The position numbers and the translations under genes are program-made. The notes below the pieces were generated by a model, which searched no databases, was not told the origin of the DNA, and saw only the letters and a list, made by a program, of their open reading frames with translations. A stretch of 64,000 nucleotides of DNA from Exiguobacterium artemiae 255-15 (GTDB taxonomy: Bacteria > Bacillota > Bacilli > Exiguobacteriales > Exiguobacteriaceae): NCBI RefSeq assembly GCF_000019905.1, contig NC_010556.1, positions 956,001 to 1,020,000 of the forward strand, given 5' to 3'. Numbering within the stretch: the first letter of the stretch is position 1; each line of letters starts with the position of its first letter. Below are positions 55,743-64,000 of this stretch, piece after piece.

Positions 55743-56276
55743 ATGTCGTTTTCAGGAATCGCTTCATTGCTTAACGGCAACCGACTGTTGCTGTATATCG
55801 AAGGTGACGGTTTTTTTTCCGGAATGCCGGTTTTTATGATGATCTTTTTTGGAATCATCGTATGTATTTTCGTCATCGGTCTGTTTGCGATGATTACACA
55901 GGGTGCCTCGACACACAGTCTGACGAAGTCGCTCCGGCATCATGCCTCGGAACTCGTGACACCGTCGGAGGAAAGTGCACAGCGGTATCTGGATTATCTC
56001 CGCTCCTTGTCATCGTTTCCGGTCGAAAAGACGAATCTCGAACCGATTCGTTTGGCGAAAGGGATTCTATCGTTGATTCAACAGACGGATCAGGTACAGG
56101 AGGCAACGAAAAAAGACATCGCGGCACAATATGCACGACTCGGTGTGTTGATGGGGGATCCGCTCGCGGATGAAGAACCTGTCCGCCGTCATTCGAGTAT
56201 GCATCATCACCATGACCACCATCAGATGCACGTCAATCAGCAACAGAACGATCACTCTAATCATTCTAATTTTTAA
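55743..56276 (+). CDS. Membrane protein with His-rich tail
   Basis: A 177-residue protein with one membrane span (about residues 27-51, MPVFMMIFFGIIVCIFVIGL). An alpha-helical cytoplasmic region follows (about 55-145). The C-terminal 25 residues are very His-rich (HHHHDHHQMH and further His), which could bind Zn, Ni or Co. No family recognised. Its AGGAGGG ribosome site is inside a hairpin. Confidence 0.7.
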   Translation: MSFSGIASLLNGNRLLLYIEGDGFFSGMPVFMMIFFGIIVCIFVIGLFAMITQGASTHSLTKSLRHHASELVTPSEESAQRYLDYLRSLSSFPVEKTNLEPIRLAKGILSLIQQTDQVQEATKKDIAAQYARLGVLMGDPLADEEPVRRHSSMHHHHDHHQMHVNQQQNDHSNHSNF

Positions 56277-56314
56277 TGGTTTGGAGCCGACTCACGAGTC
56301 AGTCTCTACAAAGA

Positions 56315-56350
56315 AAAGGGTGACGGATTCCAATTCCGTCACTCTTTTTT
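56315..56350 (+). terminator. Terminator after the His-rich protein gene
   Basis: AAGGGTGACGGA/TCCGTCACTCTT with one G-T pair, then six T. Confidence 0.87.
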
Positions 56351-56670
56351 CGTTAAAAAAGATCACCCGGTTCACGCGACTCCTGCAGGAAAAAGTACAA
56401 GTTGGGCTGTCAGAGACAAACCGGCTTGTATCTCGCCTGAGAAAAGGGCGTGAAAGAACGAGTGATGCCTTTTGGAATCAGCTCCTTTTAACAAATCGTC
56501 CTAAAATCCCCCATTTTTTGAAATCTCTTTGTAACATACAAGCATTTAGATTAAAGTTAGATGAAAAGTAATCTTTTTTGAGCATATCTAGTGGTTTTGC
56601 CTAAAAAACCTTTAGAATAAGGTTTAGAAACAATTAGTTTAAATTTTTACAAGTAGAGGGGGATGAATAG
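56351..56670 (+). other. Intergenic region before the histidine kinase
   Basis: No gene that I trust. It is increasingly AT-rich towards the kinase and has a 7-base hairpin AAACCTT/AAGGTTT at 56606-56625. I see no clear sigma-A promoter. An open frame that runs through its first half from the preceding gene lacks a start of its own and looks fortuitous. Confidence 0.5.
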
Positions 56671-59241
56671 ATGAAGTCATGGCTTAATCGAACGATTGGA
56701 CGCCAAATTATGTCTGCCTTCTATATGGTTATCTTGACACTCGTGCTGACCTCAGCCGGCGTTTATTTTTATACGAAAAGTCAGGTTCAGACATCACGTC
56801 AGGAACTGCTGACATTAAACGATCATCGGACACGTGCGACGAACTTATATGAATCATGGCAAAGTCTTCAGTATGAAATGCGCGGATTCGTCTTACTGGG
56901 CGATGAAGCAATGCTCGAAGAAATTGAACGGAAAAAGGATAATATCAATCAACAAACGACCTGGTTTGAGAAAAATGCCCGTTTTAAAGAAGAAAAACAG
57001 TATGCAAAAGACGCCCGATCGCTGTACACGGCGTACACACAACGTGTCATGCCGAGTCTGACGAACTACGTTGCTGCCAAAAAAGACGGCGACGTAACCG
57101 AACCGTTCCTGCAGATGGCAACGCTCGGAAAAGTCACGCAGGCGCCTAAGCTCGATCCGAAACGGAAATTCAACATCAAGACGAAAAGTGCGGCTGATAT
57201 GAGCTCAAGTATCGTCGACATGGAGACCGTCTTTACAAAGTACCGCAACTCATTAAATAAACAAGAGCTCGCGGCCCAAGAAAAGCTCGGAAAACAGGTT
57301 AACGCTTCACAGATATTGGGATTTGTTAATCTTGCTGTCCTGCTGTTGATCATTGCCTTGCTCGTCCGACCGTTCGTTTCGCGGTTGACCGGCCAGTTGC
57401 GTCAATTGAACCGTGAAAGCAGCCGTCTTGCCCGAGGCGAGGACGCGACACCGATCAAGGTCGTAAATGCCCGGGATGAAATCGGCGAACTGACGACCAC
57501 CTTCAATCAGATGGCTGCCTCGATCTCTTCGCAGAAAATGCAACTCGTGTCGAGTAACGACGAACTGCAGAGTCAGCAGGAAGAACTCGTTGCCCAGCAG
57601 GAAGAGCTGCAGATGCAACAAGAGGAACTGGAAGAAGCACTCGACACTACGTTGCGAAACGAAACGCATTTGCGGTATCGCAATGAGTTGACGGAAACGC
57701 TCGCTTCACGTGAGACGTTGACGGCGTATCCGGCCATCATTGAAAAGTTGATTACGATTACAGATGCCGAGCTCGGGGCGATTGTTTTCCTTGACGATGA
57801 CCGCTATACGGATATCGTATCGTACGGTATGACACCGGATCAGCAGCATCAGTTGTTACACTCTTCGATTTCGTTACTGGAACGGGCACGGATGCACAAG
57901 CATGCTGTCCGTTCGACGAAACAAGTGACGAGTGATCATCCGTTGCCGTATCCGTACAGTATGTATGAAACGGTCGTTCCGGTCATGGATCCGTCGACCA
58001 ATACGATGATTGCCAGCATTTATCTGGTCCGTTACCGGGACCAGTTCAATGAAGAACAAACGGAAGAAATTTGGTCCTTCTCCCGGCAATTGGCCTTGTC
58101 CCTGCTTCGGATGCGGGTGTTTGATGAAATCGAGCGGGAACGCGAGAAAACATCGAAGTTGTTGCACTCAATCCGTGAAGCGGTCATTTACATCGAAGAT
58201 GACAAGATTTTTGCCAATAAACCATTATTGGCCTTATTCCATCATCCGTCCCACGATCAATTTAACGAGGGATTGATGACACTTGATGTCAAAATCGAAG
58301 AGTTGGCTGTCCAGGTCGACCAGCACGAGGCGTTTCTCGAATATATGAACCGAGTCTGCCGCCATGACATTCCGACTGAAGGCTTGTCTTTATCCTTAAA
58401 CAAAGAGGAACGGTTCGTTCAAGTGTACGCGGAAGGCATTCAATACGGCGGCCGTTTCCGGGGAACGATGCTTGTCCTGCGGGACGTGACGATCGAAACC
58501 GGTATCGACCGGATGAAGTCCGAGTTCGTGTCGACGGTATCCCATGAGTTGCGGACGCCGCTTGCCTCGATCTTTGGTTATACCGAGTTGATGCTCGCAA
58601 AAGACTTGCCTGTCGATCGTCAGCAACGGTACTTGACGACGATTCATTCGGAGACGCAACGTCTGACGAGTCTCGTCAATGATTTTCTTGATGTTCAGCG
58701 CATGGAATCGAGTCAGCAACAGTATCAGTTCGTGAAACTCGATCTTCGGAACTTGATTCAGGAAGTTGCCGAATTCCATGCCGGTTCAACGAGTCATCAC
58801 CAATTGACACTCGAAACCGGGGACCGGCCGCTTCGTTGGATTGAAGCGGACGAACCAAAAATGCGGCAATTATTCGGGAATTTGATTAATAATGCCATTA
58901 AGTATTCACCGGACGGCGGAGAGATTGAGCTTAAGCTGGAAGAGCTGGAGGACCGGTTACGGATCCAAATCATCGATGAAGGAATCGGGATTCCGCAACA
59001 CGCCTTACCGGAACTGTTCAGTAAGTTTTACCGGGTCGATAATTCCGACAGTCGGAAAATCGGCGGGACCGGTCTTGGCCTTGCGATCTGCCAGGAAATC
59101 GTCCGGGCCCATGACGGGTTGATCCATGTGGAATCAACAGAAGGGAGCGGTTCAATCTTTACGATTGAACTGCCGTTCGAACAAATCAGTTCGCTTGAAA
59201 CGATTACCGGAACGGAACACGCGAAAGACCATAAAAGATAA
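56671..59241 (+). CDS. Orphan membrane sensor histidine kinase
   Basis: An 856-residue kinase. Two membrane segments (about 12-34 and 213-235) flank a roughly 180-residue helical sensor domain of the CHASE3 or four-helix type. A HAMP domain (about 236-288) and a Gln/Glu-rich coiled coil (about 290-330) follow. Then come a GAF-like domain (about 340-480), a PAS-like segment (500-605), a HisKA domain with H625 in VSHELRTPLASI, and an ATPase domain (NLINNAIKY, DEGIGIP, GGTGLGLAICQE). All catalytic boxes are intact. GAGGGGG lies 8 bases before the ATG. No response regulator gene is next to it, so its partner is elsewhere. Signal unknown. Confidence 0.9.
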   Translation: MKSWLNRTIGRQIMSAFYMVILTLVLTSAGVYFYTKSQVQTSRQELLTLNDHRTRATNLYESWQSLQYEMRGFVLLGDEAMLEEIERKKDNINQQTTWFEKNARFKEEKQYAKDARSLYTAYTQRVMPSLTNYVAAKKDGDVTEPFLQMATLGKVTQAPKLDPKRKFNIKTKSAADMSSSIVDMETVFTKYRNSLNKQELAAQEKLGKQVNASQILGFVNLAVLLLIIALLVRPFVSRLTGQLRQLNRESSRLARGEDATPIKVVNARDEIGELTTTFNQMAASISSQKMQLVSSNDELQSQQEELVAQQEELQMQQEELEEALDTTLRNETHLRYRNELTETLASRETLTAYPAIIEKLITITDAELGAIVFLDDDRYTDIVSYGMTPDQQHQLLHSSISLLERARMHKHAVRSTKQVTSDHPLPYPYSMYETVVPVMDPSTNTMIASIYLVRYRDQFNEEQTEEIWSFSRQLALSLLRMRVFDEIEREREKTSKLLHSIREAVIYIEDDKIFANKPLLALFHHPSHDQFNEGLMTLDVKIEELAVQVDQHEAFLEYMNRVCRHDIPTEGLSLSLNKEERFVQVYAEGIQYGGRFRGTMLVLRDVTIETGIDRMKSEFVSTVSHELRTPLASIFGYTELMLAKDLPVDRQQRYLTTIHSETQRLTSLVNDFLDVQRMESSQQQYQFVKLDLRNLIQEVAEFHAGSTSHHQLTLETGDRPLRWIEADEPKMRQLFGNLINNAIKYSPDGGEIELKLEELEDRLRIQIIDEGIGIPQHALPELFSKFYRVDNSDSRKIGGTGLGLAICQEIVRAHDGLIHVESTEGSGSIFTIELPFEQISSLETITGTEHAKDHKR

Positions 59242-59257
59242 GCAGATTGAAACAGCA

Positions 59258-59289
59258 GCAGACAACGGACTATCCGTTGTCTGCTTTTT
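59258..59289 (+). terminator. Terminator of the histidine kinase gene
   Basis: GCAGACAACGGA/TCCGTTGTCTGC, perfect 12-base stem, then five T. Confidence 0.92.
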
Positions 59290-59444
59290 GGTGTAAAACG
59301 ATTCGGAAGAAACAGTAACGGGAAAAGTAAAAAACAGGTGACAGAATATCATTCAAAAAGGAGGAATTCACTGTGAAACAGATACGACCGCCTTGCTAAG
59401 TTCGAATTCGACGGAATATTCAACTGCTGTATCTGAATCGTTGT

Positions 59445-60539
59445 TTGACCGCCTGTCTGCCGGCGTATGTCATCGAGCGGTTGTTTTGGCAACAACGTGG
59501 CATGACGGTGCAGGACGTCGTGTATGCTGAAATCGCCTTTGCCCTGACGGTGATGATGCTAGAAGTCCCATTTGGTTTGTTCGCTGATCGGTTGGGACGG
59601 AAAATCAGTCTGCTGACAGGAACCCTATTTGAAACGTTATCGTTTGTAATCTTGCTTCACGCGTACGACCTGTCGTCCTTTTTACTCGCGATGGTGTTAG
59701 CCGGAATCGGAAGTACTGCTGTCAGCGGAGCGGAAGAGGCATTGATTTACGAAACGATGGAGCAACTAGGGGGAAGGGAGCATTTTGAGAAAACGATTGG
59801 TCGGATAAACGCGGCAGGCCTTGCAGCAACCGGTAGTGCGGCGCTGATTGGAGCCTGGCTTGCGACATCCTACGAGCTGACGGTGCATTATCATCTCTCG
59901 CTTGGTTGTTTGACGGCGGCTGTTTTTGTCAGTTGCTTGTTGACTGAACCGGACAAATCCGGACGACCGTCAGTTTCTGTTACGCGTTACGACTGGCGTC
60001 GGTGGGATCTTGTTCCTTCGTTCATCCGGATGACGCTACTCAGCATTTCGTTTGGAGCGACATTGACGTTCTTGGATGAGTTCTGGCAATTGTATGTCCA
60101 GGAACAAGGCATTTCCGTCTCCTGGTTTGGGGTTATCTTGATTGGTCTGATGGTTGCCCAGGGACTCGGTAATCTTTTACCTAAACCGGCCCGTCCGTTC
60201 GTTCCGCTCAGCGTTCTTCTACTTGTGTATGCAGGCGGTTTTGTCTTACTTGCTGTGATGGACAGTCGATGGTCCGTTCTTGTCTTAATAGGTCTGTTTT
60301 TGATTTACGGCTGGTCGGAACCAGTCCTGACGACATGGTTGCAGGGCATTTTGACGGATGATGTTCGGGCGACCGGCAGTTCAATGCTTTCGATGCTTGA
60401 GAGTGTGGTGATGATCGGTATCGGATTGGTGTTTGGTCAAATTAGTCAAAGTTCAGGTCTTGACGGAGCCTATTTCTCGCTTGGATTTGTCTGTCTGTTG
60501 ATGGGAACAGGATTGCTGGTATTTCACCAAAAAAGATAG
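59445..60539 (+). CDS. MFS transporter, 5' end possibly broken by a stop codon
   Basis: A membrane protein of the MFS with motif A-like GLFADRLGRKISLLTG and about eleven visible segments in 364 residues. Conserved-looking sequence continues upstream of the TTG at 59445 in frame (RNIQLLYLNRC), completing the first membrane segment. AAGGAGG (59358-59364) lies before a GTG at 59373 in the same frame. A TAA at 59397-59399 separates that GTG from the rest. So the gene either has a nonsense mutation at codon 9, starts at a rare codon, or contains a sequence error. The substrate is unknown. Confidence 0.72.
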   Translation: MTACLPAYVIERLFWQQRGMTVQDVVYAEIAFALTVMMLEVPFGLFADRLGRKISLLTGTLFETLSFVILLHAYDLSSFLLAMVLAGIGSTAVSGAEEALIYETMEQLGGREHFEKTIGRINAAGLAATGSAALIGAWLATSYELTVHYHLSLGCLTAAVFVSCLLTEPDKSGRPSVSVTRYDWRRWDLVPSFIRMTLLSISFGATLTFLDEFWQLYVQEQGISVSWFGVILIGLMVAQGLGNLLPKPARPFVPLSVLLLVYAGGFVLLAVMDSRWSVLVLIGLFLIYGWSEPVLTTWLQGILTDDVRATGSSMLSMLESVVMIGIGLVFGQISQSSGLDGAYFSLGFVCLLMGTGLLVFHQKR

Positions 60540-60550
60540 CAACGAACAGA

Positions 60551-60603
60551 TAAAAAAGAGAGGTCTTTTCCAGGTGCGATACCTGAAAAACCCTCTCTTT
60601 TTT
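60551..60603. terminator. Bidirectional terminator between two converging MFS genes
   Basis: AAAAAAGAGAGG/CCTCTCTTTTTT outer stem and TTCAGGT-type inner stem (TTCCAGGT/ACCTGAA). Confidence 0.9.
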
Positions 60604-60612
60604 ATGCTTATC

Positions 60613-61791
60613 TTATGAGATGCGCTGTTTCTGCTTGATCGCAACGGCATCATGCAAACGCCGGGCTGCCGGGAACATCAGCAGAGCGACCGCGGCCGCT
60701 ATCCAGTAGACGGTCTCGATGCTCAACCGGTCCGCAAGCAATCCGAATAGCAGGCTCCCAAGACAAAAGCTGAGCGTATAGACGGTTTGTTGCATGCTGT
60801 AGACATACGGTAAGCGGGCGGCTAGCGTCGCTTCCTGTAAACGGGTAGTCAGCTCAATCGCCCGTAGTTGGCTTGAGGCGCCCTGCAACACACAGGCGAC
60901 AACGGCAAAGACGACAGACGGTGCGAACGCAAATAAGACGGTGGCTCCGACCGATAACGCCACACTCAGCGTTAACAGGGAAACAGACTTGGTCCGGCGG
61001 AGCATGTAATAACTGCCGCCGATCATGCTGAGCAGATAAAAGGCATTTAAGATGCCCCACCAGCTGTCAGACACATGGAGATGCGTATCAATATAAACAA
61101 GGAATAACGCTGAAATCCAGGCGGTACTAGCAAAGGCGTCGATGCCGAGCAACGTCGTATTCAGCCGGGCCGGTTCAGTCGTCCATGTGTAGCGGAAGCT
61201 CGACCGGAACGATGGTGTTTCCTGCGTTTCTTCGATAGGATCCGCGAGTTGACGGACCTGATGACGAAACAGACCGGTCCAGAGACTTGCCAAAACAAAC
61301 AAGCCGAATGAAATCGTCAGGACGAGACCGGGGGAGCCGAGGCTGACAAAAATCGCACCGAGCGGCCACATCACCAGTTGGACAACTTGGTTTGTCCCTT
61401 GAACCAGACTGTTGGCTTTTTGAAGATTATCCGTGATGCGCGGCAGGAAGGCACTTTCGAGCGGTCGGGCAAATCCGTCGAGAAAGGCAATCCAGACGAC
61501 GCACCCAAGCAGATAACCGAACGGTAAATCAAAAAATACAATCAGACCGAGGCTGATCGTTTTTAAAAGCTGACTGGATAACAAAAGCGAAGCATGACGG
61601 AACCGTCTTGCGAGATCGGCAAAGAAAAATCCGCTGATCGTCATGCCTGCTGTCACGGCAATCGGGAATAGGGCAGCAGTGCTGGCCTGTCCGGTTTCAG
61701 CATACAGGGTAGCGATGAGAGCGACGATGTAGAGCGCATCTCCCGCATTTGCTACCCACTGGCTGACCAGTAAAGTTGTAAATCGGTTCAT
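60613..61791 (-). CDS. MFS exporter (MFS_3, macrolide/siderophore efflux-like)
   Basis: A 392-residue transporter with 11-12 membrane segments. It starts MNRFTTLLVSQWVANAGDAL, typical of the enterobactin exporter / Mef-like branch, and has FARPLESAFLPRITDNLQKAN and NSLVQGTNQVVQLVMWPLG. The substrate may be a macrolide, peptide or siderophore; sequence alone does not decide. It has a consensus promoter (61881-61909) and an inverted repeat in its leader. GGAGG precedes the ATG. Confidence 0.86.
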   Translation of the reverse strand: MNRFTTLLVSQWVANAGDALYIVALIATLYAETGQASTAALFPIAVTAGMTISGFFFADLARRFRHASLLLSSQLLKTISLGLIVFFDLPFGYLLGCVVWIAFLDGFARPLESAFLPRITDNLQKANSLVQGTNQVVQLVMWPLGAIFVSLGSPGLVLTISFGLFVLASLWTGLFRHQVRQLADPIEETQETPSFRSSFRYTWTTEPARLNTTLLGIDAFASTAWISALFLVYIDTHLHVSDSWWGILNAFYLLSMIGGSYYMLRRTKSVSLLTLSVALSVGATVLFAFAPSVVFAVVACVLQGASSQLRAIELTTRLQEATLAARLPYVYSMQQTVYTLSFCLGSLLFGLLADRLSIETVYWIAAAVALLMFPAARRLHDAVAIKQKQRIS

Positions 61792-61832
61792 CTATAAAAC
61801 CTCCACATCGTTCGTATTTAGTTAGTGGGTGG

Positions 61833-61850
61833 GTAAATAGATGAATTTAC
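61833..61850. promoter_or_regulatory. Inverted repeat in the MFS leader
   Basis: GTAAAT, six bases, ATTTAC lies between the promoter and the start codon of the minus-strand MFS gene. It could be an operator for a local repressor; the repressor is not in view. Confidence 0.4.
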
Positions 61851-61880
61851 ATCGGTCAGCCTCATTTCGCGTTTTTTTTG

Positions 61881-61909
61881 ATTGTATAAGGAAAAAAATG
61901 GATTGTCAA
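61881..61909 (-). promoter_or_regulatory. Consensus sigma-A promoter of the MFS gene
   Basis: On the minus strand TTGACA (61904-61909) and TACAAT (61881-61886) are separated by 17 bases. The leader is about 80 bases. Confidence 0.87.
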
Positions 61910-61937
61910 TGGAGTCGGGAAAATGAGGTCAATGAAC

Positions 61938-63068
61938 TCAGACCGGGCGTTGTTTTTTGAGAGCCCGCATGTTGAGGGCGACGAATAACACAACAAATCC
62001 TGCCAGTACGACGAGGTCGACCCAAATGTCCTGTAACCCGTAGCCCCGAGTCATGATATTTTGCAAGGCGTGCGCAGCATAAGTCAACGGCATCAACCGG
62101 TTGATGACTTCCACCCAAAGCGGCGCATCACTCAAATCAAACAGTCCGCTGAAAAAGATCTGAGGTACGATTGCTAAAGGAATGAACTGAATCAATTGAA
62201 ATTCCGTCCGGGAAAAACTCGACAGCAGTAAACCGAGTGACAAGGCGACGCTTGCCGTCAAAAGATTGACGAACAAAAGCAGGAAGTAATTCCCCTGTTG
62301 CGTCACGTCAAGTACGTTGACGATGAACAGTTGGATGAGAATCGTTTGAATCGTGACGAATAAAAAGAAACCGACGAAATAACCGAAGACAATGCTCGAC
62401 CGTTTGAGCGGAGTCGCAAGTGTCCGTTCCAGTGTGCCGCTCGACCGTTCCCGTAAAAAGCTGACACCGGCAATGATGAAAACAAATAAGAAGATAAAAA
62501 AGCCCATTAAGGCAGGAGCGATTTGGTCAAACAATTCAGCGTCCGGATTGCCGTATAAAAACTGGATGTCGGGTTTAGTGACGGCCGGTGCGACAGGTTG
62601 CGGTGTTTCAAACGTTTGATTCGTCAACTGGGTCAGCTGTTGCTGCAACTGTTTAACGGCTGCCGTAAGTTTCGTATTGGCAGCAGACGTTTGTTGTCCT
62701 TGAATCGTGATCAAGGTTTCTTGAATGACTTGGAGCGCTGCTACATTTTTTGAAATATCGCCGCCTTCAATCAAAATCTGCGGCTGATTCTGTTGAAAGG
62801 TGATCAGGGAATCGATTTCGCGATCCTTCATAGCGGTGACACCGGTCGCTCTGTCTGTAAAGGTACGGGTATCGGTTTTTGTTTTTAACGTGTCTTGAAA
62901 GGATGCCGGCAGATCGACCGTACCGATCGTCACATCATCTGAGCTCGAGCCGAGAATCGTTGACAGTAAGAACAGGACAAACAGCGGAGCGAGAAACATC
63001 ATCGCAATCGTCCGTTTATCCCGAAAAATTTGTGAAATGACACGTTCCGCTACCGTCAGAGTTTGCAT
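61938..63068 (-). CDS. ABC-2 type exporter permease
   Basis: A 376-residue permease of the ABC-2 superfamily. One N-terminal span (RTIAMMFLAPLFVLFLLSTI) is followed by a large extracytoplasmic domain (about 45-195) with a Gln-rich coiled stretch (VKQLQQQLTQLTNQ). Five C-terminal spans follow, with the family segment FFIFLFVFIIAGVSFLRERSSGTLERTLATP, cited here only by FLRERSSGTLERTLATP. Overlaps the ATPase gene by one base; together they form an exporter of unknown substrate (drug or peptide). Confidence 0.9.
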   Translation of the reverse strand: MQTLTVAERVISQIFRDKRTIAMMFLAPLFVLFLLSTILGSSSDDVTIGTVDLPASFQDTLKTKTDTRTFTDRATGVTAMKDREIDSLITFQQNQPQILIEGGDISKNVAALQVIQETLITIQGQQTSAANTKLTAAVKQLQQQLTQLTNQTFETPQPVAPAVTKPDIQFLYGNPDAELFDQIAPALMGFFIFLFVFIIAGVSFLRERSSGTLERTLATPLKRSSIVFGYFVGFFLFVTIQTILIQLFIVNVLDVTQQGNYFLLLFVNLLTASVALSLGLLLSSFSRTEFQLIQFIPLAIVPQIFFSGLFDLSDAPLWVEVINRLMPLTYAAHALQNIMTRGYGLQDIWVDLVVLAGFVVLFVALNMRALKKQRPV

Positions 63069-63769
63069 CAGACTCGCTCCTTTTGAATGAAAGCTTCGTC
63101 GATGGAACCAAAGCGCTGAATCAGATCATCCGGTGTACCGGCTTCGATCAGGCGGCCGTGCTGAATCAACAACAGACGATCGCAACGCTCGGCTTCATCC
63201 ATGACGTGTGTCGTGACGAGTACTGTTACACCGGATTGACGCAGTTGTTCAAATTCATGCCAAAATGTTTTTTTGAGCGCAGGATCAATCCCGACTGTCG
63301 GCTCATCGAGCAGTAAAAGACTCGGTTCATGAATCAAAGCGATGGCAAGACTGAGCCGCCGCTTCATTCCGCCGGAAAACTGATGAATCGGGCGATCAGC
63401 ATCTTTTTTTAAATCGACGAATTCAAGGACGGTTTCGATCCGGGCCCGGAGCCGTGCTTTTTTCAAACCGTACAATTTTCCAAAGTATTTGAGATTCCCT
63501 CTTGCCGTCAAGTCTTCATAGAGCGCATCAGATTGTGCCATATAACCGATTTTCTCGGCTTGTGCGAGTGAGGGTTGTCGTGTTCCGAGAACGGTAATCG
63601 TCCCGGTCGTCGGTTGCTGCAGACCGATCAAGGACTTGATTAAAGTCGTTTTGCCGGAGCCGCTTGGTCCGATCAATCCGACGATTTCCCCCCGACCGAT
63701 TGAAAACTGGACATCGGTCAAGACCGTTCGTTTTCCGAATGTCTGTGAGTAATGGGTTACATCAATCAT
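63068..63769 (-). CDS. ABC exporter ATPase
   Basis: A 233-residue ATPase with Walker A GPSGSGKTT, Q-loop GYMAQSDALYEDLT, signature FSGGMKRR, Walker B LLLLDEPTVGIDP and H-loop TTHVMDEAE. Typical DrrA/CcmA-like nucleotide-binding subunit of ABC-2 exporters. The permease starts in its stop codon. The gene upstream ends 15 bases before its start, so a three-gene message is likely. Confidence 0.93.
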   Translation of the reverse strand: MIDVTHYSQTFGKRTVLTDVQFSIGRGEIVGLIGPSGSGKTTLIKSLIGLQQPTTGTITVLGTRQPSLAQAEKIGYMAQSDALYEDLTARGNLKYFGKLYGLKKARLRARIETVLEFVDLKKDADRPIHQFSGGMKRRLSLAIALIHEPSLLLLDEPTVGIDPALKKTFWHEFEQLRQSGVTVLVTTHVMDEAERCDRLLLIQHGRLIEAGTPDDLIQRFGSIDEAFIQKERV

Positions 63770-63784
63770 GCCATCACATCCCTT

Positions 63785-64000
63785 CTACTTCTTTATACCC
63801 ACTTCGCTGCTTGACGATGAAGGATCCGCCTGTTTTTTTTCGGAACGCGGCCGATCCCAAAGTAAACGGACCGTTACATAAAAATAAACGGCAGAGATGA
63901 TATAAAAGAGACTGCCAATCGTCAAAAAATCAATCAGATAACCGGCGGCGATGATGCCGAGCGCCGACCAGAGGGACGTCTTAAAGTGATAGCGGCCGAT
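63785..64000 (-). CDS. Membrane protein, C-terminal part (truncated by window end)
   Basis: The frame is open from the window edge for 71 residues, with two hydrophobic segments (SLWSALGIIAAGYLIDFLTI and SLFYIISAVYFYVTVRLL) and a hydrophilic Ser-rich tail (ADPSSSSSEVGIKK). The start lies outside the window. Close spacing to the ABC ATPase suggests the same operon. Family not recognised. Confidence 0.7.
   Translation of the reverse strand: MGRYHFKTSLWSALGIIAAGYLIDFLTIGSLFYIISAVYFYVTVRLLWDRPRSEKKQADPSSSSSEVGIKK

Noticed and set aside
56170-56571. 133-codon frame running from the His-rich gene into the intergenic region
   Set aside because: Starts inside another gene, crosses a terminator, and has no Shine-Dalgarno or family resemblance.
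1-64000. Insertion sequences, prophage or integrated element
   Set aside because: No transposase, integrase or phage gene and no tRNA-flanked repeats were seen; most genes fit the Bacillus-like order.

Overview
The window is chromosomal DNA from a low-to-mid GC Firmicute of the class Bacilli. AGGAGG-type Shine-Dalgarno sites, T-box and TPP leaders, SigL-dependent bkd control and gene order all support this. Gene order follows the Bacillus subtilis dxs-yqxC-ahrC-recN-(spoIVB)-spo0A ... bkd ... yqiW-artPQR ... yqjA-yqjE-rnz-yqjQ neighbourhood, with rearrangements and insertions. A compact, mostly non-sporulating lineage such as Exiguobacterium is my best guess. That is inferred from gene content and was not tested by a search.

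Layout: 1-4615 carries the 3' end of dxs, tlyA, argR, recN and spo0A. The sporulation protease gene spoIVB, which sits between recN and spo0A in Bacillus, is absent. 4711-5495 is a protein-free stretch with a strong extended -10 promoter, many stable hairpins, a 188-nt T-free tandem repeat of a 10-nt unit and a strong terminator. I read it as a large structured noncoding RNA, and it is the most interesting item here. 5502-15552 holds a DUF2627 membrane protein, the sigma-54 activator BkdR, a -24/-12 promoter and the branched-chain keto acid operon ptb-bcd-buk-lpdV-bkdAA-bkdAB-bkdB, which makes branched acyl-CoA primers or degrades Val/Ile/Leu. 15567-22539 is the complete trpEGDCFBA operon behind two consecutive tryptophan T-boxes.

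22551-33338 is mostly minus strand: a PBP3/MecA-like transpeptidase lipoprotein, an M23 endopeptidase, a BmrU-type lipid kinase, an alanine/glycine symporter, an ABC-F ribosome protection protein behind a leader peptide and two terminators, a YpuA-like DUF1002 protein, a TPP riboswitch with tenA (plus strand), and Spo0M. 33455-44523 holds a methyltransferase, bacilliredoxin, the artPQR-like amino-acid importer with a CcpA cre site, an HD hydrolase, a ZIP transporter, FadH-like reductase, PpaC, a glucosaminidase, YqjA-like and YqjE-like proteins, and a 35-residue membrane protein.

44535-49651 contains rnz followed by an overlapping group: an unknown membrane protein, a DUF4430 lipoprotein, and ECF T, A and S components. 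The ATPase is strikingly reduced. It has one half with the signature motif but no P-loop and one half with the P-loop but no signature. 49718-64000 contains an SDR, an MFS drug exporter, an EamA exporter, topB, two unknown proteins, a large orphan histidine kinase, two further MFS exporters (one with an in-frame stop near its start), an ABC-2 exporter pair and the 3' end of a membrane protein gene. I saw no rRNA, tRNA, CRISPR array, transposase or phage gene.
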